Both the position numbers and the translations under genes were made by a program. From Maea johnstoni (lineage: Eukaryota > Annelida > Polychaeta > Spionida > Magelonidae), in assembly GCA_963942565.1 (NCBI GenBank), contig OZ012684.1, forward strand, positions 66,361,874 through 66,425,873: a stretch of DNA of 64,000 bases. The letters run 5' to 3'. Below are positions 23,963-36,890 of the stretch, in pieces; position 1 is the stretch's first letter; each line of letters opens with the position of its first letter. The notes beneath the pieces are model-generated. The model saw only the letters and a program-made list of their open reading frames with translations, had not been told where the DNA came from and ran no database searches.

Positions 23963-24110
23963 GTTCAGGTTGACCGGCTGGTTTCCATTCCATGTGTTGG
24001 TCTTCTAAGGGCCCAACCCTTCACTTTTCATTTTTTTCTGATGATAAATCTTTCGATATCAATACCATTGATATTTTTGCATGGTGCATATTGAAGCATT
24101 TTTAGCGTTT

Positions 24111-25000
24111 GACAATTGTAAAAATGTTTGGGCGTCCAAATTTTTAAGGGGAACCACAATAAACATATATACATGTATTATATTTACTACAATAAACAGG
24201 TCCGGTTAGATACCCCGATCGAGAGAATTCTACCGATCGGGGTACATTGTCCTGAGAAATCTCCCGATTACGGATGATTCTCCAGCTCAGTAATCTTTAC
24301 CTCCCTTCTGAAGTTCACATCATGTGACATCACAGACATGGTTAACCTGTTCGGGATACTTTTCTCAAACCACATTTTTTCCGGTTAGTGTTAAGTATCC
24401 CGTTTGGGGTACAGCATTCAATCTAAATGGGGAGGTCAACTTTTACTGTTGACCTTCTGAAAAGCACTCATCCAAAATAAAAATCGGAAATCATAATGGA
24501 AGTTATTAATATCTTTGTTAACTATGGGATTAGTGACTTTAAGCAGAATCCCATGTCCGAAACTGATTTTAATAATAAAAAATCCTGTCAGGGTGTCCCG
24601 GTAATGCACGTAAATGGAGTCAATGGACTGCTGGGAAATATATTGAGTAAGCTCAAGGCTGCCCAGACGTCTGGGAGATGAGGAAATACCAACTCAGTAA
24701 TTAGTGTTTTGTGGCCACGTCTCAATAATTGACAATCACAGTACCCAAATCGGGAGAAATCTCCTGATCGGGAGATTTCTCCCGATCGGGGTATCTAACC
24801 GGACTTGACAAACATGTATAAACTTATCAAAACAAGGCATAATATCCTTATACATCATTATGGGAACTATACGGAGATGAAAAAATTCAATTATATGCTT
24901 GAAATTTACATTTTAAGAAATTTCCCATAAAAAAATTGGGTGTCCTGAGGGGTGGTTTTTAAGGCTAACTGGGTTTGGGTGTCCAATAAGACACCCTGCT
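24111..25000 (+). mobile_element. Family A inverted-repeat element, interrupted copy
   Basis: The flanks GGGCGTCCAAATTTTTAAGG (24130) and GATGAAAAAATTCAATTATA to GACACCCTGCT (24870-25000) follow the full copy at 33990-34294. They are separated by the 605-bp element at 24200-24804. Confidence 0.75.
24200..24804. mobile_element. 605-bp inverted-repeat DNA element nested in a family A copy
   Basis: Ends GTCCGGTTAGATACCCCGATC and its reverse complement. Inside, CCCGATCGGGAGATTTCTCC and related palindromic blocks recur near both ends. No target duplication is clear and no transposase is present; an open stretch at 24496-24681 resembles nothing known. Confidence 0.75.
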
Positions 25001-25334
25001 TGAATGAATGATTAATCAAGCTGAAAAAAATTAATGTTTTCAAACACTAGCATCTGTAGATTTGAGGTAGTATGGTAGAGCATTCCACTCTTTCTCTTTT
25101 CCGGGGAAGAATGTCAATGCATTTGTAACCACAGATGTATTTTTGGTGAAATAGTTACCAGATGCCTCTGCACATGTTCTGTTGTATGTATGTGATACAT
25201 ATTCCTCTGGCCGTATTGCAATCAAGTGATTGCTCATTTTGTAATGACTTATGTATCGCTTCCTTCCTTCTCTGGGCCTGGGTGGCCCTTAACAGTTTTT
25301 CTAGTATGATTGTCTACAATATATTATTCATATA

Positions 25335-25544
25335 AGGCCTAAAAAAGTTGTTTGTTTCCTGTAACCCTACCCATAACAAGTTTTTATTCAAAAAAATCCC
25401 TACCCTAAAGTTTTTTTTCGTCCTCCCAATCAACGTGAAACATGCATAAAACACACATTTTTGACCAAAGTTTTTTTTACCGACCTACCTACCCTATGTT
25501 TTTCAGACCGTTACAGGAAATAAACAATATTTGCGTCTTGGCCT
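25335..25544 (+). mobile_element. Family C inverted-repeat element, full copy
   Basis: Ends AGGCCTAAAAAAGTTGTTTG with TTTCCTGTAAC, mirrored by GTTACAGGAAATAAACAATA and TTGGCCT. Interior has CCTACCCT blocks at both sides. Other copies at 2361-2436 and 33333-33535. Confidence 0.7.
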
Positions 25545-28500
25545 AACGCAAAATTGTAAATCTGGCCTCTCTCCTTCGGATCTTTTGAATATCATGGATG
25601 TCCTTCTTTATGAAGTGATCTCAGATGGCACAACTACATTCTAATAGTGATTTCATTATGGAACAGAAGGTCAACTGTTCTCTTACAGGAATATGCTTGG
25701 GGGTTCCTTAAAAAGCAGTGTGGAGTTAGCTTCAGTAGACCTCTTGCTCGTCTCCTCATTTGAGGTCCTCACTTGTCATAATCCAAGAAAGGGCTTTTTG
25801 GAACTTTGCTTAGGGATGTGTCTGCACAGTTCATACATGTGTTCCAAAAGGTTTTGTAGATATAGATATTGGCAAATCTAAGCTTGCACTTGTAAGTGCT
25901 GTGTTTGTGATTATTTTGGTTCTTTGAATTTCTTGTTTACACTTGGGAATTTGGAAACAGGAACAGATGTATGATCTTTTCGTTTATTTTACTTGTATGC
26001 AAGTCCATTCTAATTCAAATAATATGTGTTCTCACTTTTAGGTGTATTCACCTCAAGGCCAAATTCACCAATGTATCATATTTTGAGTGAATGCTGCAAC
26101 CTCTAGTGTTGGGTAGACAGATTAGCATAATATTCATAAATGCAATCAATGCAATGAAATCAGTGCACTAAACCAAAATTTGAAAGTTCACTTGTTCCTA
26201 AACGACAAGTCATCCCCCAGTGATTGACCTAAAATGGTTGTTTAGAGACATTTGCCCCTAAAGCATGTGATTTTGCGACAAGATATTAAACAATTTGGAG
26301 CCAAGTTTGCAAATGAACTTATATCGGTTATAAAATAGAGCAATCGGGGAATTTTTTTCAACTAATACCTCCCTTTATGTTACGTAATAATACCTTGAAA
26401 TGCATCTCAGAGCACACATTTTTCCAAATTTTTCTGGCAAAGCACGCACAGAGATTTATTTGCTCCTAAATTTTAAATTCCAAGGGCCACATCTAGGAGC
26501 CAAAGGTCAATCACTGTTCCCTGAACCAATCAGGTGGTAGCTTGCAGAAGGTGGGTTGGGAGGTTTTGAATTAGGCATTGCAATTCATGAGTGAAAGCAA
26601 GTATCTCAAATTCTGAACAATAAGATGTTTTAGCAAATTTGTTTCCTCGTTCCTCAATCTCTGTCCTGGCATCTTCTTTTTGTGCATGGATGATCCCCCC
26701 GATCCATATCATATTCTCTGTTTGTTTTGCGCGCTTCCTGCTCTGTGTTATGTTTGTGAAGCCTGACTTCTTAAGGGCAATCCTTTTCTCATTGCATTGG
26801 GTTTACTCCTGGATTGTCTGCGTGTGCATGTTTGTGCTTATTTGGATAGGTTTACAGGAAATTGCCACCATAACAGGAGGTGGTTTGGAATCTTCTTGAT
26901 TCTTTGAAAATGTCTGAAAACCATTTTGGCTGATTCTCTTTTTGGATTGTCTTTCTGGGTAAGACATTTTGGTGGTTGGAGGGGGGGGGGGGGTAGTTGA
27001 GCAATCGTTTCTAGATGTACTTTTCTTAGGTGGCACAATTGTTCGAGTGTGTACTTTCGTTAATGGTGGGAGGTGTTGTGCAGTAGTCCAAGAGGTTGGG
27101 GGTTAAAATGCAATTATTAAAAGTGATTCTTTTCATAGTGGCGTTAAGGGTTTTGGGTTATATTAAGAGGTTATGCCATTGCAAGTGAAAGGGGAGGTTG
27201 GGATGTGCAATGGTTTCAAGCCAGGGGAGTGTGGCGCGATATAGGGTATACTTCTATCTCTTCCTTTAGTGACGGGAGGTGGGGTTGCAAGGTGGTTGCC
27301 ACATACTGCAGTATGTGTTTGGCTTGACATTTACAGGTCATTCTTGTCAAGATTCTAAGCGGTAAGGGATGGGAGGATTGGGCAATAGTTATAAGATCAT
27401 GCTGTTCCTAGTACTATAGTTCCAGTGCTATAGTTACATGTTTATCAACCCAATAATATTGGTTGTTTTTGTTGGTTGAATTCAGTGTTTACAGTTTATC
27501 CCAGTTCGTTTTTGCAGTTTTTATAGATATTGCCTTCATATATGTAATACAGTCACAGCATTTTTGGACATAAATGGATTAAATAAGCATTGGAGCACCA
27601 AAATGTTTATTTATCAATATTTTTATCATCTAGTATTTTGTTGCATGGTTTTTAGCATTTTATTTTGTCTATTGCTTGTATGTAGTGGGAGGTAGTTATA
27701 CCGTAGGAACCTTTTAAAGGATTTCACAATTACATGGGTTTTGTTTTTTCATCATTTTTCCTTCTTAAGGTCTTACGATACGCTACACCGGTGACACCTA
27801 TTGAGTATTGAACAAACTGAAATAATGTATTACAATTTTCCTGACACCACTGCCAATTTTAAAAAGAAATTGTTACAAAAACAGGTTTTTATTAAATATG
27901 TACCATTATGAGTATACCCGCCTAATCTAAATAGTATCCTAAGAAACAGTTCTTAACACTGAATGTTTTGGCTTTAGTGATTATTGTATCTATTGAATTT
28001 GATGATTTTACACATTTAAAGAAAATATGTATGATCATTTATTTATGTTTAAAATTCCCTTGCTCAACACTATCTTATATAAGAAAGGGCAAATATGGTA
28101 CAATTGGGTAACTCATTTGTACCATTTTTTCATGAAAATTTTCCAAAAAAAATTCCTGTTTCACAAACTAACCATCTGTGGTTCGAAAATTAAACTGATG
28201 ACCTGTCACATACTTAATGTCTTCTTTTAAAAAGCATTGTGTAGATAGTTTATACTAAATTTGGTGAAATTTAAATTCAGCAATTCTGACTTTAGGTTAA
28301 AAAAACAAATTTGGGTTAGAAACCTGTTTCTTGGCAGATCAGTATTTCAAGCTGTGTCAGTATCTCTGAAGGGATAAATTTAGCAAAGAAAGAAACTAAA
28401 TTTTGGAGAATGAGATATTTGTGACTGTATATGTGACGTAAATTGTATTATTTTTTTTAAATCTGTGAAAAAACTTAAGTCAATGACCCCATAAATTAAA

Positions 28501-29029
28501 GTTCTTTTGAAGATCACTGTGCTATGTTCTTCACTCATGCAAAGTTTCAGGAAAATAAAACTTAGATTTCTAAAAGTGTCGTAAGACCTTATTAAATGAT
28601 CATTTATTTTAATTTTAAATCAGGTTTATTTTAAACATTTTCAGCTTAATGAGTGATAATTTGTGAGACTCAATATTTCAACAGGGCCAAGTGTGAATAT
28701 AACTTCCCTAGCAATCATTTGCCATTTGTAGTATAGATGGTATGTTCACGTTCCGGTTCTCCATAATTTTCTTTTTGTGCATACTGATTGACTTTCTGAA
28801 AGAAAAGATCCAGTTTTGAGCCAGTGTAACACTTACCAATTCATTTATTCTATTTTCTAATTGAAAATGAAAATGTCAACAGCATACAATACAATATAAA
28901 CAATTTTGATAAATTGGGTATAAGATGTATTAGGAAAATGTAGTATATTTTCAAATGAAGAAGAATTTTGATATGTAATTTACAGTATTAATGTATACAT
29001 ACAAACGATGTGTCATGTGTTTGTGGCCA
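25545..29029. other. 3.5 kb of intergenic DNA, nothing recognised
   Basis: AT-rich, with a 13-base G run at 26981-26993. Short open stretches exist on both strands but none has a recognisable domain or splice context. The minus-strand part 26530-27040 is Lys/Ser/Pro-rich and could be a decayed mobile-element ORF; not supported further. Confidence 0.4.
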
Positions 29030-30053
29030 AGGGCAAATGCACCATCAGAATGATTTAGGTTCAAAATGAGCGTATACATGTCACCTTTCAAATAAGACCT
29101 CCCCCGAACCTGTCCTCTTGAGCACTACTCAGTTATAGCTTACAGAAGTTCAGCAAGCAACAGTCCTGAGGCAGCTATACAGGGCCTCCATGCATCCCAA
29201 GATGCACTCTGTTTTTGACACCTTCTAAGCACCAGCCTGTGTCACTGGTGCTTAAGAGATAGCAGTAATAGGGGGCTGGGCTCCCCTTTCCTGCTTAGAT
29301 TTTCATTACTAGCTTTCAATAAGTTGTCACAATTCCCAAAGATTGAACTTCTTTAATTTCCTTTTGTATATTCCAACAATCCTTGGAAGTTATACTATGT
29401 GGCTTGTCTTTGATTTGTAGCTTATTGTTGGGTAGAAACCATTACTTCCTAATTGCTATGAAATCAGTTTTTGCTAATCACTTACAGGAAATTGCAATAC
29501 TTGTGTCAGTTAGCAGTTACTCATGGGAATAGTGTAGGGCTTATTAGTATGTGTATTCCTTCACTTCCTGTTATCAAGATGCTATCTTTGAGTAAAGAAC
29601 CTGGCACCATTGAGTAAATGATCATGTGGGTCTAAGGGAGAAGTTCCCTAGGTGATTCAGATATTTCCATTGCTTCAAATTCCTGAATCGCTCAATTCTG
29701 CCATATTATGTAAGTTTTTCTTCTTGAAGTTTTATTTGCTTCCCAAAAATTGTGATCAGGGATGAGCCAGGAATAAAAATTAGCAAGTAAGGGAAATCCA
29801 TGCAGGCTCCTCTGCTACTGCTATCTCTGAAGCACTAGTGACACAGGCTGGTGCTTAGGAGGTGTCAAAAACAGAGTGCATCTTGGGATGCATGGAGGCC
29901 CTGTATAGCTGCCTCAGGACTGTTGCTTGCTGAACTTCTGTAAGCTATAACTGAGTAGTGCTGAAGAGGACAGGTTCGCGGGAGGTCTTATTTGAAAGGT
30001 GACATGTAGAAGATCATTTTGAACCTAAATCTGTCTGATGGTGCATTTGCCCT
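29030..30053. mobile_element. Foldback element with about 240-bp inverted arms (family T)
   Basis: Begins AGGGCAAATGCACCATCAGA and ends with its reverse complement; the arms include GCATCCCAAGATGCACTC and GGTGCTTA blocks and pair for about 240 bp. TTAA follows the right end; the left flank reads GCCA. The termini match the TTAA-flanked element at 46321-46808. The 500 bp between the arms has no coding sequence. Confidence 0.8.
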
Positions 30054-30500
30054 TTAAGGTCATAAGCTGCATGGTGACCAATAATTTCCCATTTCCTTTT
30101 TTCCATACAAGTTGGAAAAATTGAAACTGAAATCACATTCTATTTTTAAATTCTTATTTCCAACTTGGAACTAGAAAATTGGAAAAAAAACTTCTATTTT
30201 TATATTTCCATGTTCACAGTTGAACTTGAAACTCAAAAAAAAAAGAGAATTTTCCAAGATGAAATTTTGATGCAAATTTGCAATATTCTATTAGAAAATA
30301 GAATAATGAATTAATAAGGGTTACACAGTGTTACACCGTTTTACTATCTAATTAACAAGAGTGATGCTACAGGCATCACTGTCAATATTGTAGTAGATAG
30401 TCTGCAGTCGTGTGGTAGTTTCTTTTTCTCGATTCTTTGATATTTTATTCTCAATCTATGGTGCAATCAACCACCTCTTTCTCCGTCTCTGTCACACTCA

Positions 30501-30502
<2 letters not shown>

Positions 30503-30563
<61 letters not shown>
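30503..30563. repeat. (CT)n microsatellite
   Basis: About 30 uninterrupted CT units. Long open frames through it are an artefact. Confidence 0.95.
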
Positions 30564-30566
<3 letters not shown>

Positions 30567-31107
30567 GATTTTGATGGGACTATGCTTGATTTAAATAGCA
30601 TCTTTTTGTTCTTTGGTTGATATGAATCTCTCTCTAATTTTCTCTCAATCTCACTCTGGAATCCTATATTTGATATACAGAACAAGGTTTTTCTATTATT
30701 TGATAATAACTTGATTGTCTCTTTGCTGATTCTCTCAATTTCCACTTTGTCATTTGACGTGACCTGGAGTCAAAACCTGTGCTCTGCTCCACAGAGATAT
30801 TGTGCTTGATAAATTTTGGGGAAAGTTGAGGGTGAGCACAGCATTTCAGTGTTTTTTTTCCGGACAATGCTAGTTGGTAATTGCTTGGGAGTTTGAATGT
30901 TATGCACTAACTTATCATTTCTTACTATATATTATGGTATTGCTTTGCCAACGTATTCTTATTTTCTTTCCTATTTAGTAGTTATTAGAAACCATACCTC
31001 TGCTATTCGTGGGAGTTGGCTACTGGACATCTTTTAATTTTAGGTGGTCTAAGGTTTTGCCACTGACTGCCTAATTTCATTTTCAAATATATATATGTAC
31101 TTATATG

Positions 31108-31109
<2 letters not shown>

Positions 31110-31190
<81 letters not shown>
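31110..31190. repeat. (TA)n microsatellite
   Basis: About 40 TA units without interruption. Confidence 0.95.
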
Positions 31191-31193
<3 letters not shown>

Positions 31194-33332
31194 TATATAG
31201 ATGAATTATGAAAGTACCTCAGTAACCTTTAAGATCTTTTCTCGATTTGTGGTCTTAGATATTTTTTTGCGAATATATTCTTGCTTATTAACCCATTTCT
31301 TCTGTCCCAGACCTTGCACATGGTCTGACAACTGAAATGTTGGTGTTTCAGAGGATTTTAGTTTGTGGAATGTTTTTCTGCTGAACTGCATCTTTTTGAT
31401 GGTTTCTTAATATTTTGCCGTATTTCTTTTGGGGGGGTCTTCTCATTTTTATGTCATTTATAAGTAATTATGGTCTCTTTGTATCCATATATGTTTGAAT
31501 GTATGTGATTTTCACTGCTCGGTTTGTGTTTGTAACCTGTCCACCTGTTCACTAGACAAGACTATTTGGCTTGAAAAACCTTGATTTAAAAAATGCCCAT
31601 CAAAACATCTTTCAAAAAATTTCTGCCCATCCATATTAGCTACTCAGCTTCTTTAAATCCTCACACTAACTTTATCTAAGGCCTCAAGAATATTTTCTTC
31701 CTATTTCCCTACCCTACCTAAAGAATCCACCATATCCTCAAGTATCTATTTGGGTAAATCTCAAAAAGTGAGGTTTGAAATAAAATCCAATATCCCGAAT
31801 AGGTTTCTTTTGTATGGCAGAGTAATCATTCATAAAAGTTATGTGATCTAGTCCAACTCCCTCTTTTTATGAAACTTCTCTTAATTATAATTATTATGTA
31901 GGATTATGACTCCTAATATTGTAAAATTGAATGATCAAACCTATGAGTTTTTGGGTTGCTTCTAAATTCCCAACAGGGATAGACACTAATGATTGTTTGA
32001 TTGCCCGGGGCAAGTGGGAGCGAAAAAAAACCCATTTCGGACAAGTTAATGGCCAACTTAAAAAGCCTGTAGGCAAGCTAATATTCCCACTTATTAGTGC
32101 TCGAAATATCGCCGACTTGATCATTGCGCCACGATAGTAGCGCTATCAATAACCCGAGGAATTATCGATAATGCACAATAATTCTCGTCAAAAATATAAG
32201 CACATGTAATGATCCCAAATTGTATAAAAAAGTCAAGCTAAATACTCACCACAACGCCAATTATAATAGATCGATATACCGGCTATCCCCTCCGGTAACA
32301 AACCGCCATTATGGACTTCAAAATCACGTTGATGATCTTGCCATGACCGTGATTTCGGCCAATTTCAAAATGTTGGTTTATTTAATGAAGCAGATTACCG
32401 GTATAACAATCTATTAGGAGGGGAAAAAAGTTCCTCGCCGCTTCCACAGCCACATTCCCATATACAACCTGAAAAGGAACTTTTAGCTCACATTGAAGTT
32501 CCTCTACGGACCAGTTTCGTATTTGGTACATTTTTTGCTGATGTGAAGTTACTGAATTATCGATTTCATCGAGTTAAACCAAGATTTCTGCCATTATTTC
32601 GACAGGGCAAACCTCCTCATTGTATTTTGTCATTCTAAATTGTATGCCTCTATAGTGTTTATTCTCATAAAAAGCGCTTTAAAAGAGGCATCAGTACCGA
32701 GGCATCCAAAATAGGTTGTCACTGTGTTTATAATAAACAAAGTGCAAGATAACATTTATTTTTGGGGTGCAAGTTGATTTTTTTTTGGGCATGCAAAACT
32801 TCGGGTCGCTCTGCCCGAATGGGCAAGTGCCTTCAAAAGTTAAGGTTGGTCCCTGCCCAATTGGAGATAAAGCTGACATCCAGACAATGAGAAACTTTAT
32901 ACTTATATTCATGGTCTATGCAACTTGAGAGAAGGGTATATCTTATCACTTGTAAAATCGAGGTTCAAATATTAGGTGTTTCTCAAACACCATTAGTTTC
33001 CAGAAAAGCATTTCAGATGCCTATTAGATGAAGATATTGTTTATTGTCTTCAGGGATATTTGATGTGACCTGTTGTTGGTTGTGTTGTTAATTAGGGTTT
33101 GGATGTTAATTATCTAAGCTAGATTCAATTTTTCATTTTTTTTGTCAGTGTGTATGTACTGCTTCGAAATCCAGGTAAATGAGTGCAGCATGGAGGTCAC
33201 AGGGGAAGGCGGGTAGTTTCTTCGGTGCATGGTTTGCAAATGTCCAAAATTTGATGAATATAGCATTATTTCATTACTTAGAAGAAGTGGCATCTAAACC
33301 CTTCCGATGCTCAGTGTATGTTAAAAATGAAT
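31191..33332. other. Intergenic DNA, nothing recognised
   Basis: AT-rich with short unconvincing open frames. No splice-compatible exon or repeat family was identified. Confidence 0.4.
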
Positions 33333-33535
33333 TTTAAAAAGTTGTTTGTTTCCTGTTAACCTACCTCATGAAAAGTTTTTAATCCTACCCTAAATTTTCT
33401 TCCACCAGTCCAACTCCAAATCAACATAGAACATGCATGTAACATGCATTTTTCGATAAGAAAAATAATAAATAAAAACACCTACTACCTACCCTATTTT
33501 TTTTCGGACCATTACTGGAAACAAACAATGTTTTA
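33333..33535 (+). mobile_element. Family C inverted-repeat element, diverged copy
   Basis: AAAAAGTTGTTTGTTTCCTG and CCTACCCTA...TACCTACCCTAT with TGGAAACAAACAATG at the right match 25335-25544. Confidence 0.65.
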
Positions 33536-33989
33536 TTTCATTTTGAAGAAAACATTTCATTCAGATGTTTTTTCTGTCTTTTTCTGTCAATACTTGAGGC
33601 AACCGTCACTGAGTGCATTCATGCAGGACCTTAGTCAGGTATCCAGGATTATGACACTGGGTGACCTAAACTGGGCAATCATACACATTTATGTAGCTGT
33701 TTTGGGTGACAATATAATTTTTGTAAACTATTATGAACATGATTCATATTTCTACTTATTTTGAAATTCAAGATTCATCATATCAATGAATAATGTTGTG
33801 GAATTCATATTCAAATAAAACCAACAAAATGTACATATGTAGACATACATGTATTTAGAAATTTCAGAGGTAAATATTTGGTTGTCCTTTGTGATTTATA
33901 TGATGGCTAAATTCCCCAACTGGCTAAGGTCTTGTGTCCTTCTTATATAAATCCTATTTTTTCATTGGGAAACTATACCTGTACCCAGT

Positions 33990-34294
33990 GTCTTAACCAG
34001 GATTTAGAAACTGGGTGCCTAAAATTGGCAGTTGTAAAATTTTTGGGCGTCCAAATTTTTAAGGGGGATCACAATATATTCATATTTCAACCATAAACAT
34101 GTATAATTTCATCAAAATAAGGCATGATATCATTAAACAATGTCATGGGTATTATAAGGAGATGAAAAAATTCAATTATAAGCTTGAGATTGGGATTTTT
34201 AGAAATTCCACACAAAAATATTTGGGTGTCCTGAGGGGTTCTTTTTAAGGGTTTGGGCGTCCAAAAGGCACCCAGACACCCTGCTGGCTAAGAC
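33990..34294 (+). mobile_element. Family A inverted-repeat element, best copy
   Basis: Ends GTCTTAACCAG and CTGGCTAAGAC (10 of 11 matching as inverted repeats). It contains GGGCGTCCAAATTTTTAAGG and a second GGGCGTCCAAAAGGCACCCA near the right end. About 305 bp, no coding sequence. Pieces of the family lie at 227-294, 1417-1456 and 24111-25000. Confidence 0.75.
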
Positions 34295-34485
34295 CATGCC
34301 TGTATCATCAGGGAGACAGAACTCCTGCACCCCGCGCAGCTCATTTTTGTGCCTTCTTGATTGGGTTGAAGTCTACTTCTTAAGTGTGTTTTTACTCATT
34401 TAGCTGTTTTGAATTAAGGAACAGCTGGGACTGGGTATAACAATGTGTTTGTTTATCATGTTTTTCTGTTTTTGATATTTTTCAG

Positions 34486-34579
34486 AGAGGTACACCTCCA
34501 GCACTGTTTCAATTTGAAATCAGATTGAAATATTTCCAGCAAAGTTTCAATTTGGAACTAAGAGATGGCTTATCCTCAG
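34486..34579 (+). other. Possible orphan exon (94 bp)
   Basis: A strong acceptor (pyrimidine tract, TTTTTCAG) and a strong donor (CCTCAG then GTAAGA) frame an open stretch reading RGTPPALFQFEIRL and on. It would enter in phase 0 and leave in phase 1. No family is recognised, so it could be an upstream exon of the SCAF-like gene, an exon of another gene, or chance. Confidence 0.25.
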
Positions 34580-35501
34580 GTAAGAGAAGACCTATGGCTA
34601 GGGCTGGAGATTGAAAACTGGTCCTAAATGTTTGCTGTTGAGAAGTTAACTGTAGAATTATAAGGCTGTGCAAAGGGTTCATTTTTCTGCCTAATAAGAG
34701 TTTTTTTACAAACACATGTCAAAGACCATCAAGTTTCTGCAGCTAAAATAGACTGTCCATTGCATCCTTCCCACATCCTTGATGCCACAGTTCAAGTCAA
34801 AAGTCTCCTAATGCCAGTGTCAGGAAGAAACTACTTACACATTGCAATGCATAGCATTTTAGTTCACATCTTGAGCATTATACATTCACATGTATCATAC
34901 TGATTTAGGCACTAACTGATATCTATAAGGGAACTGTGATTTTGATCAGCTGCATCATGTGGTTTACTTTTTGAATGATCCCCAGCCCTACCTAAGACAA
35001 ATTCCTACGGAAAAGGACCACCACACTAGGATTCCTTTTATACAACATACACATACTTGCATACACACTGTATCACCAAAGGATCATGGGGGAAATGAGA
35101 TTTTACTTCAGCCATGTTCTGGAAACTATTTAACCATTGAACCCATTAGCCTCCTCACTGCGCTCAAAACCGCCCCAGGAAAAGTTGAACTTACCTGCTT
35201 GCGCTGCCCAAATATGCCCGCGCAATCAATCAGAATCGATCAGAAACTGCTACAACTATTTCAATTTCTCCATCGAATAAGTGTTGATTTTAAACATTAA
35301 AATCAACTAAAAATATATAGAAGTACTTATTTGAAAAAAATGAGTACAGTGCTAATCCAAAAACATGCCTGCCATTTGTATCGGAAAATTGATTTGAACA
35401 TATTTTTAAAAATTTAATTCTTGCCTCTGATAACTATTCTCTATTGTTATTGGTGGAATTTTGATATAAAATTTTACGTGCACCTCTGTAAAACAATGCC
35501 G
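34580..35501. other. Intergenic DNA, nothing recognised
   Basis: No gene or repeat family was identified between the possible exon and the 139-bp tandem repeat. Confidence 0.4.
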
Positions 35502-35864
35502 GAGGGTGCAAGTGAGGACCTTGATGGATTCCAGTTCGAGGAAGTCCTGGAGGCAGTCGTACATGGGGAAGCTTATCTATAAGGAACTTCTGTCCGATAT
35601 ATCCAGCGACAAAGAAGAACCCCCTGGTGGAGGATGTACCGAGGGTGCAAGTGAGGACCTTGATGAATTCCAGTTCAAGGAAGTCCTGGAGGCAGTCGTA
35701 CATGGGGAAGCATATCTATAAGGAACTTCTGTCCGATATATCCAGCAACAAAGAAGACCCCCCTGGTGGAGGATGTACCGAGGGTGCAAGTGAGGACCTT
35801 GATGAATTCCAGTTCAAGGAAGTCCTGGAGGCAGTCGTACATGGGGAAGCATATCTATAAGATA
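35502..35864 (+). repeat. 139-bp tandem repeat, about 2.6 copies, before the piggyBac remnant
   Basis: GAGGGTGCAAGTGAGGACCT recurs at 35502, 35641 and 35780. One frame reads EDLDEFQFKEVLEAVVHGEA, an acidic stretch that may be the start of the transposase gene, amplified out of frame. Confidence 0.8.
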
Positions 35865-35877
35865 TACAGATATCGGA

Positions 35878-36890
35878 ATGGAGCCCCTGGCAGTCAATGA
35901 TGTTGGGCCTCGTCCCCATCTCTCTTATACATCGTCGGTTCTGAAGTTTTTTTACCTCATGGTTTCGGAACTATTCTTTTTCACCATGGTACAGGCGACC
36001 AATGGCTACGCCCACTTCAATAACCCAAACTATGCACATTGGGAGGATGTCACTCTCGAGGAGATGAAGGCTTTTGTCGAGTTTTATGGGAATACACAGC
36101 CTCCCACAACTTTCAAATTTTTGGAGCACTCAGCCGGGACTTGGCAATCTTCTTTTCAAAAATATGATTCCTGGGTGGCATTTTTAGAAGCTTACTTAGT
36201 ATTTCCACATCAGCGATCGCGCATCGGAATTGCCCCTAGGTCATCCAAACTTCGACAAACTGCAGAAAGTGCGACCAATTCTCAACCTTCTCTCTAAAAC
36301 TTTTTGCAAATTTTATGTTCCTGGACGTTATCTATCGGTTGACGAAGCAATGTGCCCCTTCAGAGGATGGATTTCTTTTCTACAATACATGCCGCTTAAA
36401 CCGATTAAGTGAGGGATGAAGGTTTGGATGTGCTCCGTCCCTGGACTCGGTTAAATACTTCTACTTTCGTTGTGTATACAGGTAAAGGCGCCTCGATTTT
36501 TGGAAAGGGTCTCGGCTATGATGTTGTCACAAAGTTAGTGCAACCTTTTTATCGTACTTTTCGCTGTGTTGTGTTCGATAACCTGTTTACAGGAATGGAT
36601 TTATTGCGTGAACTTTTGTGCAATGGGACTTCGCAAAAATTGTACAGGATTTCCGGCAGATGTTAAGAATTACCGTTTAAAACAATATAAAGTGAAATGT
36701 GCCAGTGTGACCAACTCGTCGTGGCCATTTGGAGGGACAAAGGCAAATCTAATGTCACCACGCTGAGTACTGGCCATCCACCTTTCGTCGGGAATGTCAG
36801 TCGGAGAACGGGCGTGGCCGAGCACTGGCCATCCATCCAAGTGGCGCGCAGGAGGTGGTGTTCTATTCTATTCTATGCGACGGATTAGGA
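35878..36890 (+). pseudogene. piggyBac-type transposase, decayed
   Basis: Successive frames hold piggyBac landmarks in the right order: FFYLMVSELFFFTMVQATNGYA, then DKLQKVRPILNLL with FYVPGRYLSVDEAMCPFRG and LQYMPLKPIK (first catalytic Asp region), then FGKGLGYDVVTKLVQPF and VVFDNLFTGMDLLRELL (second Asp), then GFPADVKNYRLKQYKVKCAS. At least three frame changes and stops separate them, and the N-terminus and the Cys-rich tail are missing. This is a dead plain DNA transposon; no TTAA borders were assigned. Confidence 0.8.

Noticed and set aside
24496-24681. Open frame of 61 codons inside the nested MITE
   Set aside because: No homology recognised, short, and in a non-autonomous element.
30412-30745. 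Ser-Leu or Arg-Glu repeat open frames
   Set aside because: They are translations of the (CT)n run.
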